NCBI GenBank assembly: GCA_038228615.1
Contig: JBBRPC010000001.1
Location: 1 to 57,422 of the forward strand
Direction of reading: 5' to 3'
DNA from: F1-120-MAGs023 sp038228615
GTDB taxonomy: Bacteria; Actinomycetota; Acidimicrobiia; IMCC26256; PALSA-610
Length of the DNA: 57,422 nt
The position numbers were made by a program, and so were the translations under genes. Of this stretch, positions 1 through 8,120 are shown piece after piece; positions within the stretch are counted from its first letter, which is position 1; every line of letters begins with the position of its first letter. The notes below the pieces were generated by a model that worked only from the letters and a program-made list of their open reading frames with translations, made no database searches and was not told the origin of the DNA.

Positions 1-187
1 CAGCCTTCGTCGACGAACCCATCGTGAAGACATGCGGATGTTCCAACAGCAAGAGGTAGTCGTCGGCCGCATGTTGGTGCAACGAGCGCTGGAGGGTATC
101 TGCTTCGACAAAGGGAACCCGCCCCAGCCATCGAACCCGTACCGTATCCATAGCTAGCAAGTGTCGCACAAACTCCCCGACCATCAT
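1..187 (-). CDS. lipB: Octanoyltransferase LipB, N-terminal part (runs off left edge)
   Basis: Partial gene; only about the first 60 residues are in the window. The translation contains LGRVPFVEADTLQRSLHQ followed by YLLLLEHPHVFTMGSS, which matches the N-terminal core of lipoyl(octanoyl) transferase (LxxxxLLLxEHPxVxTxG). LipB moves octanoate from acyl carrier protein to the lipoyl domains of 2-oxoacid dehydrogenases. It lies 28 bases downstream of sucB on the same strand, so the enzyme that starts modification of the E2 lipoyl domain is probably co-transcribed with its substrate. The start is uncertain: tandem ATGs at 187 and 184, or ATG at 151; none has a strong ribosome binding site. Confidence 0.85.
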   Translation of the reverse strand, partial: MMVGEFVRHLLAMDTVRVRWLGRVPFVEADTLQRSLHQHAADDYLLLLEHPHVFTMGSSTKA

Positions 188-215
188 GTGCTCGCAGCTG
201 GCGCAAGGACAATAT

Positions 216-1646
216 TCAATTCAGTTCGGAGTTCCAGTCGTGCGTTTCGAGCACCGTCTTGATGTCGTGCAGGAACGACCCAGCGTATGCACCGTCGAAT
301 GCTCGATGGTCCCAGGCAAGAGCCAGCACTCCCATGTGGTGGATAGCGATCGTGTCGTCGCCATCTGGACCGAGCACAACGACGGGCTTTTTGTGCACGC
401 CATCCGTCGCGAGAATTGCGACTTGCGGCTGATTGATGATCGGCAAGGTCATCGCAGTCCCAAACGGACCCATGTTGGTGATCGTAAACGTGCCGCCCAT
501 CACTTCATCGGGACGCAGTTGCTTCGTCTTCGCGCGAGCGGCAAGATCCCGAATCTCCCTCGCGATCAGCCGCAACCGTTTGCCATCAACAGCGCGCACG
601 ACTGGCGCCACGAGGCCATGAAAATCGAGGTCGACAGCGATACCGAGATGTACTTCTCGATGCACTACGAGCGAATCACCATCGACGCTCGCGTTCACGT
701 TCGGGTAGTCGTGCAAGACATCGCTGAGCGCCCGACAGACGAACGGAAGATACGTCAGTGAAAACCCTTCCTCGGCTTTGAACGCAGCCCCCGCGGCGCG
801 CCGGACCCGTTCGATTCGCTCAAAGTCGACCTCAATCGACGTGTACACATGCGCGCTCGTGGCTTTCGAACGCACCATGTGTTCGGCAGTCCGGCGCCGA
901 ATATTGTCGAAGGGCACCACGAGATCGCCGCCCGAAGTGGCGACGGACGCGCGTTCGGGATTCTGGGGTTCGGGATTCTGGGTGCCACTCGAAGAAAGCT
1001 GCGGCGCGGATGCCGCTGAAGCGGGCGCACCCGGCACTGAGGCCGGTGCACCGGCCCCGCGCATCCGCGCCACAGCGAGCACATCATTGCGCGTGATCCG
1101 ACCACCGAGACCAGTCCCGACAATCGAAGCGCCGTCGAGACCGTACTCCGAAATCAAGCCGCGCACCAGAGGCGAAGCAACAACACCCGACACCAGCGGC
1201 ACCGCGGTATTCGCGGGGGCCGTACCTGCTACCGGTGTGGGAACGGCAGGCGTGGGCGCTGGCGTTGGCGCGAGAGGAACCGGTATTGCAACTGCGGCAA
1301 CCGCTGTCGGAACTGGAGCTGCTGGTACCGGAGCTGCTGGAACTGGAGCCGTTGGTACCGGGATAGGCGCGACAGCAGCTGGCGCGGCGTCGGGTGGCTG
1401 CGATGCTGGAGCTTGCGCGCCGCCAATGACGGCAAGCCGAACACCAACCGCAACTGTGTCACCCTCGGCCACCAGGATCTCTGTGATCACACCGCCGGCC
1501 GGCGCAGGAACTTCCGAATCGACTTTGTCGGTGGAGACCTCAAACAACGGCTCATCCAAGTCGACCGACTCGCCAACTTGTTTGAACCAGCGCGTGATCG
1601 TACCTTCGGTCACCGTCTCACCGAGTTGCGGCATTGTCACATCCAT
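216..1646 (-). CDS. sucB: Dihydrolipoyllysine-residue succinyl/acyltransferase (E2)
   Basis: 476-residue E2 core of a 2-oxoacid dehydrogenase complex, most likely 2-oxoglutarate dehydrogenase. Residues 1-76 are a single lipoyl domain with the modified lysine at K41 in STDKVDSE. A long Ala/Pro/Val linker (about 77-155) follows, then a peripheral-subunit-binding domain (about 157-194, ASPLVRGLISEYGLDG) and the catalytic acyltransferase domain ending with the DHRAFDG active-site motif. The ATG at 1646 has a GGAAGG ribosome binding site 7 bases upstream. It follows lpdA (E3) by 21 bases and precedes lipB, so E3, E2 and lipoylation enzyme form one leftward operon. Branched-chain or pyruvate specificity cannot be excluded from the sequence alone. 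Confidence 0.93.
   Translation of the reverse strand: MDVTMPQLGETVTEGTITRWFKQVGESVDLDEPLFEVSTDKVDSEVPAPAGGVITEILVAEGDTVAVGVRLAVIGGAQAPASQPPDAAPAAVAPIPVPTAPVPAAPVPAAPVPTAVAAVAIPVPLAPTPAPTPAVPTPVAGTAPANTAVPLVSGVVASPLVRGLISEYGLDGASIVGTGLGGRITRNDVLAVARMRGAGAPASVPGAPASAASAPQLSSSGTQNPEPQNPERASVATSGGDLVVPFDNIRRRTAEHMVRSKATSAHVYTSIEVDFERIERVRRAAGAAFKAEEGFSLTYLPFVCRALSDVLHDYPNVNASVDGDSLVVHREVHLGIAVDLDFHGLVAPVVRAVDGKRLRLIAREIRDLAARAKTKQLRPDEVMGGTFTITNMGPFGTAMTLPIINQPQVAILATDGVHKKPVVVLGPDGDDTIAIHHMGVLALAWDHRAFDGAYAGSFLHDIKTVLETHDWNSELN
1306..1365. repeat. Four tandem 15-bp imperfect repeats in the sucB linker
   Basis: Units start at 1306, 1321, 1336 and 1351, each of the form G(C/T)(C/T)GG(T/A)AC(C/T)GGAGC(T/C). 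On the minus strand they encode a Pro-Val-Pro-Ala/Thr-Ala pentapeptide repeated in the flexible swinging-arm linker. Such repeats expand and contract by slippage and usually vary between strains. Confidence 0.75.
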
Positions 1647-1667
1647 CGAACGTCCTTCCGATCTTCG

Positions 1668-3074
1668 TTATCCGTGGAGCGATCTGCCGGTAAGTGAAAG
1701 GGCGGTTTCGCCGAACACTTCCGACAACGTCGGGTGGGCGTGAATGAGTGCCCCGAGATCAGCGGCAGTCGCCTCCCAGTTGACCGAAAGGTATCCCTCG
1801 CCAATGAGTTCTGTCGCCCAAGGTCCACAGATGTGCACGCCGAGCAACACGCCGCTCTTTTTGTCGGCAACGACTTTGACCAACCCGTCGGAGTCACCGA
1901 TGATCAGCGCCCTTCCATTCCCTAAGAATCGGTGCACCGACGTCTCGACCTCGTAACCGAGTTCTTTGGCTTTCGCCTCAGTCAGCCCACAGAACGCGAC
2001 CTCAGGATGGCAGTAGATTCCCCATGGCACTTTGTCATAGTCGATCGGCGCTGGCGCCTCGCCCAGCATGTCTTTGACTGCAACAATCGCTTCGGCAAAC
2101 GCAACATGTGCGAGTTGTGGCGTATTCACGAGATCGCCGAGCGCATACAGACCCGACACGGACGTCCGTAGCATCGAGTCGACGGTCACGAAGCCACGTT
2201 CGTCGATCAACACGCCAGCTTCGAGCAGCCCCGCACCTTCGCTACGAGGCCGGCGACCGACGCTCACAATGACCACATCGGCATCGAGTTCCGCCGCGCC
2301 TTTTTTTGACTCATAGTGAACCGTGACTCCATCGCCCCGAACCGCAGCGCTGTGAATAACCACACCCACTTCAGATGTGATGCCACGCTTTTGAAACGAC
2401 CGAGCCACAACTTGCGCGACCTGGGGGTCGACGCCGTTCAATAGCTGCGGCAGTGCTTCCAGGATCGTTACCTCCGAACCAACATCGCGCAGGAACGAAG
2501 CAAATTCACACCCGATCGCACCGCCGCCCACCACAACAACTCGCCGCGGAACCGTGTCGATATCGAGCACATGATCCGACGACAGGACTCGTACCCCATC
2601 GAAATCAAAGCCAGGAAGCGGCAACGACCGGGGCACCGAACCCATAGCGAGCGCGACGAACTTCCCACGGAGCTCGGTACCGTCGGAGACGCGCACGAGA
2701 CGACCACGACCATCAGCCAAACGGCCAGTGCCCGGAAGAACAGTCACTTTGCGACCCTTGAGCAGTCCCTCAAGTCCGCCAACGAGGCGATCAATCACAG
2801 CCTGTTTGCGAGTTTGGCTCGTCGCGAGATTCACCGTCGCTTCGGCGCCCCCCGCAACCTCAATCCCAAACTCCCCAGCGTCACGAACGGTGCGCGCGAC
2901 GGTGGCGGTCTCCAGCAGCTCTTTGGCAGGAATACAGCCACGGTTCAGACACGTACCTCCGATACGCTGCTCCTCAACGAGCGCGACTTTGAGGCCAGCG
3001 GCCGAACCGTAGAGCGCGGCGCCATAGCCGGCGGGACCGCCTCCTACTACAACAAGATCGAACTCTTCAGCCAT
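1668..3074 (-). CDS. lpdA: Dihydrolipoyl dehydrogenase (E3)
   Basis: 468-residue FAD disulfide oxidoreductase that reoxidises dihydrolipoyl groups of E2 with NAD+. The N-terminal FAD Rossmann motif is GGGPAGYGAALYGSAAG. The redox-active disulfide is in GGTCLNRGCIPAKELLE, the NAD-binding motif is GGGAIGCEFASF, and the C-terminal dimer domain holds the His-Glu pair in HAHPTLSEVFGE. I chose ATG 3074 because GGAGAGG sits 8 bases upstream; a GTG at 3083 would overlap that site. First gene of the leftward lpdA-sucB-lipB operon. Confidence 0.95.
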   Translation of the reverse strand: MAEEFDLVVVGGGPAGYGAALYGSAAGLKVALVEEQRIGGTCLNRGCIPAKELLETATVARTVRDAGEFGIEVAGGAEATVNLATSQTRKQAVIDRLVGGLEGLLKGRKVTVLPGTGRLADGRGRLVRVSDGTELRGKFVALAMGSVPRSLPLPGFDFDGVRVLSSDHVLDIDTVPRRVVVVGGGAIGCEFASFLRDVGSEVTILEALPQLLNGVDPQVAQVVARSFQKRGITSEVGVVIHSAAVRGDGVTVHYESKKGAAELDADVVIVSVGRRPRSEGAGLLEAGVLIDERGFVTVDSMLRTSVSGLYALGDLVNTPQLAHVAFAEAIVAVKDMLGEAPAPIDYDKVPWGIYCHPEVAFCGLTEAKAKELGYEVETSVHRFLGNGRALIIGDSDGLVKVVADKKSGVLLGVHICGPWATELIGEGYLSVNWEATAADLGALIHAHPTLSEVFGETALSLTGRSLHG

Positions 3075-3135
3075 CTCACTCACCTCTCCATGAACATTGC
3101 GCCTGCTTCGAGCGCCCCGAGGACAATGTCCGCGG

Positions 3136-3225
3136 TCAACCGATCAGGAACACGAACGCCAGTCCCGCGCCCAAGATCGCCGTCGCGCATACGGCACAGA
3201 GCACCAACAGAGTGCGGGTCTTCAT
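3136..3225 (-). CDS. 29-residue single-span membrane peptide
   Basis: Short reading frame beginning MKTRTLLVLCAVCATAILG and ending in FVFLIG before a TGA. It has two basic residues at the N-terminus followed by about 23 uninterrupted hydrophobic or small residues, the layout of a tiny N-in membrane peptide. It sits upstream of lpdA on the same strand (61 bases from the lpdA ATG) and diverges from the flippase gene at 3243. No strong ribosome binding site is visible. It may be a real small membrane protein or a fortuitous hydrophobic frame; I do not recognise a family. Confidence 0.4.
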   Translation of the reverse strand: MKTRTLLVLCAVCATAILGAGLAFVFLIG

Positions 3226-3242
3226 CGGTTACTCGGTTTACC

Positions 3243-4601
3243 ATGCAGACAATGCAATCGCGTGCCCGAAGAGTGGCCGAGAACATTCCTTCTGGTACCG
3301 GTTCAATCGCACTCGGGTTGATGATCGGCTCGGCCGCGGCGTGGGCGTTTCAAATCTTCGCCGAAAAGAAGCTGAGTGATCCCGGTTACAACGCCGTCAA
3401 CTCACTTTGGGTGCTCACGTTCGTGGTCACTCCCGGGTTCTTCCAACCGCTCGAACAAGAAGTCGCTCGAGCAATCGCGCATCGCCGCGAACGAGGCGAG
3501 GGCGGCGGCCCCGTCCTTTGGAAGGCGGTACGCCTCGGGGCGGTACTTGCAGCCATGACCGCGGTCATCGTCTTAGCGGTCTTTCTTTTCGTACCGGGGA
3601 CGGTCGATCAGCTGTTCAAGAAGAGCATTTCCACTGCGAATCACTGGATGCTCATCGGTTCGCTCATCGTCGCGCTTGGCACCTACGCCACGGCATACCT
3701 CGTCCGCGGTGCGCTCAGCGGCAACGAACGATTCAAGAACTACGGGTTGATGCACGGCACCGAAGGGGTCGTGCGAGTCGCAGCCGTCGTCGCGATCGTC
3801 GTGTCGGGCCATGCCACACCAGGCCTCTTTGGACTCGCGCTTGTGTTGCCGCCGATTGTGGCAGTGCTCGTCTCTCTACGCGGTCAAAAAGGGCTGGCCG
3901 AACCCGGGCCAGAGGCTTCGTATTCGGAGCTTTCGACCGCATTGGCTTGGTTGCTCTCAAGCTCGATCATGGCGCAAGTGCTGTCGTATGCCCCTGTGTT
4001 TGCAGCCCAAATCCTGATGAGTTCAAGCACCAACGACCAACGTCTGCTCGCCGGCTTCGTAACTGCGATGTTCTTAGCTCGGGTCCCACTGCTCATGTTT
4101 CAAGCCGTGCAAGCTGCGCTGCTCCCCAAGCTCGCGGCCAGCGCTGCTGCAGGTCGTCACGATGAATTTAGGGCAGCATTGCTGCGCCTGCTCGTGCTCG
4201 TACTCGTAGTCGCTGGCACTGGCGTGGTCGCAGCGTTACTCCTCGGCAGACCAGTGGGCCATTTCATCTTCCACAAGAAGTGGACACTAGAGAGCCCGCA
4301 ACTTGCGCTGCTTGCTGCGGGTGCCGGCGCGTACATCGTGGCGTTCACACTGGCGCAGGGATTGATTGCGTTGAAGGCCTATTCGAAACTCACGATGGGT
4401 TGGGGCATCGGGATGATCGGTTTCATCGGGGTGATGCCGTTCGGTGGCAACGTCATCAATCGGGCGCAGTTCGCATTTCTCGCCAGCAGTCTGTTGGCCG
4501 CGATTGCGATTACCGCGTTCCTGTTCCGGGCGATGCGAACCTCGACAGCGACAGTCGAAGACCTCATCGAAACGCTGCGTCATGAACAACCCGAGTTCTA
4601 A
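3243..4601 (+). CDS. Oligosaccharide flippase (Wzx/MATE-like polysaccharide biosynthesis protein)
   Basis: 452-residue polytopic membrane protein with about 12-14 hydrophobic segments, no signal peptide and no long soluble domain, consistent with the MOP superfamily of lipid-linked oligosaccharide flippases. The first span begins near residue 17 (SIALGLMIGSAAAWAFQ) and is followed by FFQPLEQEVARAIA, a feature of this family's N-terminal region. Expected role: moving an undecaprenyl-linked glycan to the outer face of the membrane. It opens a rightward block of glycosyltransferases, which supports that role. ATG 3243 and ATG 3252 are both possible; the upstream open frame is antisense to lpdA and is not coding. 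Its end overlaps the next gene by 20 bases. Confidence 0.8.
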   Translation: MQTMQSRARRVAENIPSGTGSIALGLMIGSAAAWAFQIFAEKKLSDPGYNAVNSLWVLTFVVTPGFFQPLEQEVARAIAHRRERGEGGGPVLWKAVRLGAVLAAMTAVIVLAVFLFVPGTVDQLFKKSISTANHWMLIGSLIVALGTYATAYLVRGALSGNERFKNYGLMHGTEGVVRVAAVVAIVVSGHATPGLFGLALVLPPIVAVLVSLRGQKGLAEPGPEASYSELSTALAWLLSSSIMAQVLSYAPVFAAQILMSSSTNDQRLLAGFVTAMFLARVPLLMFQAVQAALLPKLAASAAAGRHDEFRAALLRLLVLVLVVAGTGVVAALLLGRPVGHFIFHKKWTLESPQLALLAAGAGAYIVAFTLAQGLIALKAYSKLTMGWGIGMIGFIGVMPFGGNVINRAQFAFLASSLLAAIAITAFLFRAMRTSTATVEDLIETLRHEQPEF

Positions 4602-5940
4602 CCACACCAGCGCTCATTGTGGCCGACCCACCACGTTCAGCGCGCCGCCGCCGGATGGCTCCTCACCAGCTGACACATCGACCATCTGGATCGATGTCAC
4701 CGATCTTGAATCGTGGGTTGGCCCTCCGACCGGTATCCAACGAGTTGTATGTGAACTCGGGTCGCGCGTCTTGGCGAGGTTCCCGACGCGGGCCCGCTGT
4801 TGCGCCTTCGACCCTGCGCTCAACGCGTTCACGCCAAGAACGGCTGATTCGCTCACGCATCCGGGGCGAGCCGTCGCCCAGACAACAGCGCCCGGCGATG
4901 AGCCTGGATCAGTTGCGACCGAACCTGAAACCGGAATCAGAACACTGCGCACCAAGCTCGCCAGACGCACCGCAATGGCGCTCAATCGCGAGGGCGGCGA
5001 TGCGCTCGCCTCCAAACAATCCACCGACAATTTGTTTGGTCCGACAGACGAGCTCGTGATCATCGGCGCGAATTGGTTAACGCCTGGATACGCCAGCGGG
5101 TTGACGCACGTCGCCAAATACACCGGCGTGCGCATCACGCAGGTGATGTACGACCTCATTCCAAGCCTCTATCCACAATGGGCGGCCACCGGCGCGTCGT
5201 CGATCGTGACTCCCTTCCTCACTCAAGTGCTGCCGCTCTGCAGCACCATCGTTGCAATTTCAGAAAACACCCGCCGCGACATCGGCCTCTTCGTCGACAC
5301 TGAACACATCACGATCGACCCAAGTACAAATGTTGCTGTGATCGCGCTCGGCGCCGACGCAGCAACTGACGCGCTGTCGACACCGCCTACGTCGATCGAC
5401 GAAACGGTGGAGTTCATTCTCTGCGTAGGGACACTTGAGATTCGCAAGAATCAATATGTGCTCTACCAGGCGTACCGCGAGGCAAATCGGCGGGGAATCG
5501 AACTGCCTATGTTGTACCTCGTCGGCCGCAGCGGTTGGTTGGCGGACACAACAGAACACGCGCTGCACAACGATCCGGTCGCGCTCGCAAAGATCAAGAC
5601 CCTCGACGCGGTCAGCGACTCAGAACTCTCCTGGCTCTATGAACACTGCCTTTTTGCCGTCTACCCGTCGATGTACGAAGGTTGGGGCCTTCCCGTCGGC
5701 GAGGCACTCCAACATGGCAAGGTTTGCCTCGCATCCGATCAAGCCTCGATCCCTGAAGTCGGTGGTGATCTCGCCGACTACGTCTCGCCGTTCGATGCGA
5801 GTGCCTGGCTTGTCGCGATCGAGCACTACCTCAACCTCGAAATTCGGACCGACCGAGAGGCTCGCATCCGGTCACAATTCCGGAGTCGATCATGGGACGA
5901 TGTCTTCGACGACTTCAGTGCCGCACTCGCGCTCCAATGA
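4582..5940 (+). CDS. GT4-family glycosyltransferase
   Basis: 452-residue GT-B fold glycosyltransferase. The N-terminal acceptor domain contains IWIDVTDLESWVGPPTGIQR, typical of a subgroup whose first strand reads D(V/I)T.L..W...TGIQR. The C-terminal nucleotide-sugar domain has GTLEIRKNQYVL and the E-x7-E signature in YEGWGLPVGEAL. Family members transfer mannose, rhamnose or related sugars with retention; the donor is not predictable here. The ATG at 4582 lies inside the flippase gene, a 20-base overlap suggesting coupled translation. It converges with the GT gene at 5955-7046, leaving 14 bases between stops. Confidence 0.88.
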   Translation: MNNPSSNHTSAHCGRPTTFSAPPPDGSSPADTSTIWIDVTDLESWVGPPTGIQRVVCELGSRVLARFPTRARCCAFDPALNAFTPRTADSLTHPGRAVAQTTAPGDEPGSVATEPETGIRTLRTKLARRTAMALNREGGDALASKQSTDNLFGPTDELVIIGANWLTPGYASGLTHVAKYTGVRITQVMYDLIPSLYPQWAATGASSIVTPFLTQVLPLCSTIVAISENTRRDIGLFVDTEHITIDPSTNVAVIALGADAATDALSTPPTSIDETVEFILCVGTLEIRKNQYVLYQAYREANRRGIELPMLYLVGRSGWLADTTEHALHNDPVALAKIKTLDAVSDSELSWLYEHCLFAVYPSMYEGWGLPVGEALQHGKVCLASDQASIPEVGGDLADYVSPFDASAWLVAIEHYLNLEIRTDREARIRSQFRSRSWDDVFDDFSAALALQ

Positions 5941-5954
5941 ACGACGCGGATCGA

Positions 5955-7046
5955 TCAGACAAACGTCCGTAGTTGATCCACGATCGCAAGCCAGCGACGC
6001 GCCACATGTTCGCGTGAGAACGTTTCGGCTCGTTCGCGACCTGCAGCGATGAACGCATCCCGCAACGGTTGATCGTTCGACACGCGAGCCACCGCACCTG
6101 CGACGAGGGCTGGATCGGTGCGGTCGACCAACAACGCCGCCCCACCCGTCGTCTCGCCAACTGCAGCGGAATCGAGAGCGATCACTGGTACCCCAGCGGC
6201 CATGGCTTCAATGATCGGGACGCCGAATCCCTCGTGGCGCGAAAGGCAAACAAATACATCGGCCGTGCGGTAGTACGCGCCGAGTTCTGCGTCGGTGATT
6301 GAGCCGGTCATCACCACCGCATCAGCCAAATCAAGCCGTTCGATCAACCGTTGCACAGTCGCGGCATAGCCGTCGGCGGGAGAACCACCAACAAGCCACA
6401 ACCGTGCATCGGCGTCATACACCCTTCGAAACCAGCCAAATGCGCGCACAACCTCATGAGGAGCTTTGTTCGGCGCGACCCGTCCGACGAACAGCCAATT
6501 GATCCCTCGGTTCGCGGCTCGCAACAACTCGGCCAACGCGACATCGCACGGTTTGTGCATTGCAAGAAACACCGGCGCAACGGCAGTGCGCTCACAACCC
6601 AAATCCCGGAGTTGATCGGCGTTGAACTCCGAGTCGGCAATACCCAATACCGCGCGTCGAGCGAGCCTCGCAACCTGTGCTTCACCCAGTTCCAGATTCT
6701 CGGCGAGTGCCGGATGCCAATGGTCGAAATATTCAGGTGGTGTGACATTGTGGTGATCGAGCACCAACGGTTCAGTCCGTGCCAATAGGGCATCACAAAT
6801 TTCGGCACCGACGGCGGTGTGATATAGCAATATCGAGTTCGGCCGTTTGGACGCATCGGCGAAGAAATCCGCGGCGGGGCGCACGATCGATGAGAGACCC
6901 GGACGGATGTCGCTCGCCCAACTCGTACACGAAATGCCGGCCTCGACCAATGTCTCGTGTACTCCAAGCGCGTGCGTTCCGATCGCACCCGGCTCCCACG
7001 TCGGGAGGAATTGGTGGACATGCAAGTCACCCGATGGGAGAGTCAC
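5955..7046 (-). CDS. GT4-family glycosyltransferase (paralogue A)
   Basis: 363-residue GT-B glycosyltransferase. N-terminal HVHQFLPTWEPGAIGTHALG, central LDHHNVTPPEYFDHW, then INWLFVGRVAPNKAPHEVV at the domain boundary and the E-x7-E motif in HEGFGVPIIEAM. It is clearly paralogous to the upstream gene at 7043-8107, sharing HQFLP, GAHAL, the HNxTPxEYFD block and the VGRVAxNKA block. The GTG start overlaps the upstream stop by 4 bases (GTGA). Last gene of a three-gene leftward unit embedded in the otherwise rightward glycan locus. Confidence 0.87.
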   Translation of the reverse strand: MTLPSGDLHVHQFLPTWEPGAIGTHALGVHETLVEAGISCTSWASDIRPGLSSIVRPAADFFADASKRPNSILLYHTAVGAEICDALLARTEPLVLDHHNVTPPEYFDHWHPALAENLELGEAQVARLARRAVLGIADSEFNADQLRDLGCERTAVAPVFLAMHKPCDVALAELLRAANRGINWLFVGRVAPNKAPHEVVRAFGWFRRVYDADARLWLVGGSPADGYAATVQRLIERLDLADAVVMTGSITDAELGAYYRTADVFVCLSRHEGFGVPIIEAMAAGVPVIALDSAAVGETTGGAALLVDRTDPALVAGAVARVSNDQPLRDAFIAAGRERAETFSREHVARRWLAIVDQLRTFV

Positions 7047-8107
7047 GAGAGCGTGGAAAGTTGGCCCAGCAGGATTTCTGCTGTGCGATCAGGTGAGAAA
7101 TCATCGACGCGAGCATGTCCTGCAGCGATCAGCGACTCGCGCAATGCTGCATCACTCATCACACGATTCACCGCGGCGGCAACAAACGCCGGCTGTTTGT
7201 GCGGCAGCACGATGCCAGCTTGTTCGACAGTTCCCGGTATCGCTGTGCAGCCATACGCGACAACCGGCAGACCCCACCACATCGCTTCAATCAACGGGAC
7301 CAAGAATCCTTCGTGCTCCGACACACACACAAATACATCGGCCGCGTCGTAATAGGCACCGAGTTCACCCTGAGTCACAGATCCGGCGAACGTCACATGT
7401 TCAACAATCCCCAATGTCGCCACCAAGCGATGCAGCGCGTCCCAATACTCGCCTGAACTGATACCTCCAACAATCCAGAGTCGCGCATGTTGGTCGTAGA
7501 CCCGGCGATACAACGCAAAGCTAGTAATGAGATCATGATGCGCTTTGTTGGCCGCGACGCGGCCGACGAACAACCAATCGTGTCCTTGCTTTCCGCGTCG
7601 CAACTCATCGCGAAACGCCGCGTCGATCGTGCCCCAATGCGAAGGGTCAATCAAGATTGGGACTACCGCCGTAGCGCGACACCCCAACGCATCGAGTTCC
7701 GATGCGTTGTAGGAGGAGTCAGCAAGGCCCAGTTCAACGATTGGTGCGAGTTTCGCAAGTTGCGATCGGCCTTGCGAAAGCATCAGACCCGTCTCAGGTG
7801 CCCAAGTATCGAAGTATTCGGCCGGTGTGATGTTGTGATAATCGAGTACCAACGTTTCTGATCTCGTCGCCACCCAGTCACCGAGCGCACACCCAATGGC
7901 GGCGTGATACATCAAGATCGCATCGCCACCACGCCATTCCTTATACGAACGCGCGGCAGATCGAAGCTCGCGGTGAGTTTCGCCGGTAAATATTTCCGAT
8001 GTCACGCCGTGTGCCTGCAACACTTTCTGGATCGCCAACGCGTGTGCCCCGATCGCGTCGCGAGGCGACAGCGAGGGTAAAAATTGATGCACCGGGCGAC
8101 CCAACAT
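7043..8107 (-). CDS. GT4-family glycosyltransferase (paralogue B)
   Basis: 354-residue GT-B glycosyltransferase and tandem paralogue of the downstream gene. Markers are HQFLPSLSPRDAIGAHALA, LDYHNITPAEYFDTW, DWLFVGRVAANKAHHDLI and the E-x7-E motif HEGFLVPLIEAM. I chose ATG 8107 over an in-frame TTG two codons upstream. It begins 13 bases after the methyltransferase-like gene and is fused to the next gene by a GTGA overlap, so the three are probably translated as a unit. Two diverged copies side by side suggest consecutive sugar additions by enzymes of related specificity. Confidence 0.87.
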   Translation of the reverse strand: MLGRPVHQFLPSLSPRDAIGAHALAIQKVLQAHGVTSEIFTGETHRELRSAARSYKEWRGGDAILMYHAAIGCALGDWVATRSETLVLDYHNITPAEYFDTWAPETGLMLSQGRSQLAKLAPIVELGLADSSYNASELDALGCRATAVVPILIDPSHWGTIDAAFRDELRRGKQGHDWLFVGRVAANKAHHDLITSFALYRRVYDQHARLWIVGGISSGEYWDALHRLVATLGIVEHVTFAGSVTQGELGAYYDAADVFVCVSEHEGFLVPLIEAMWWGLPVVAYGCTAIPGTVEQAGIVLPHKQPAFVAAAVNRVMSDAALRESLIAAGHARVDDFSPDRTAEILLGQLSTLS

Positions 8108-8120
8108 CAGCAACTGTCCG

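Noticed and set aside
778..1743. 321-residue rightward Thr/Ala/Gly-rich frame
   Set aside because: A shadow of the Ala/Pro linker of sucB on the opposite strand; repeats and GC bias make it open.
2571..3242. Long rightward open frame leading into the flippase gene
   Set aside because: Antisense to lpdA; the translation is Arg/Ser-rich with no family resemblance, and the membrane protein begins naturally at 3243.
3080..3286. 68-residue leftward frame upstream of lpdA
   Set aside because: Overlaps the 29-residue hydrophobic frame and the flippase start, has no ribosome binding site and low-quality composition.
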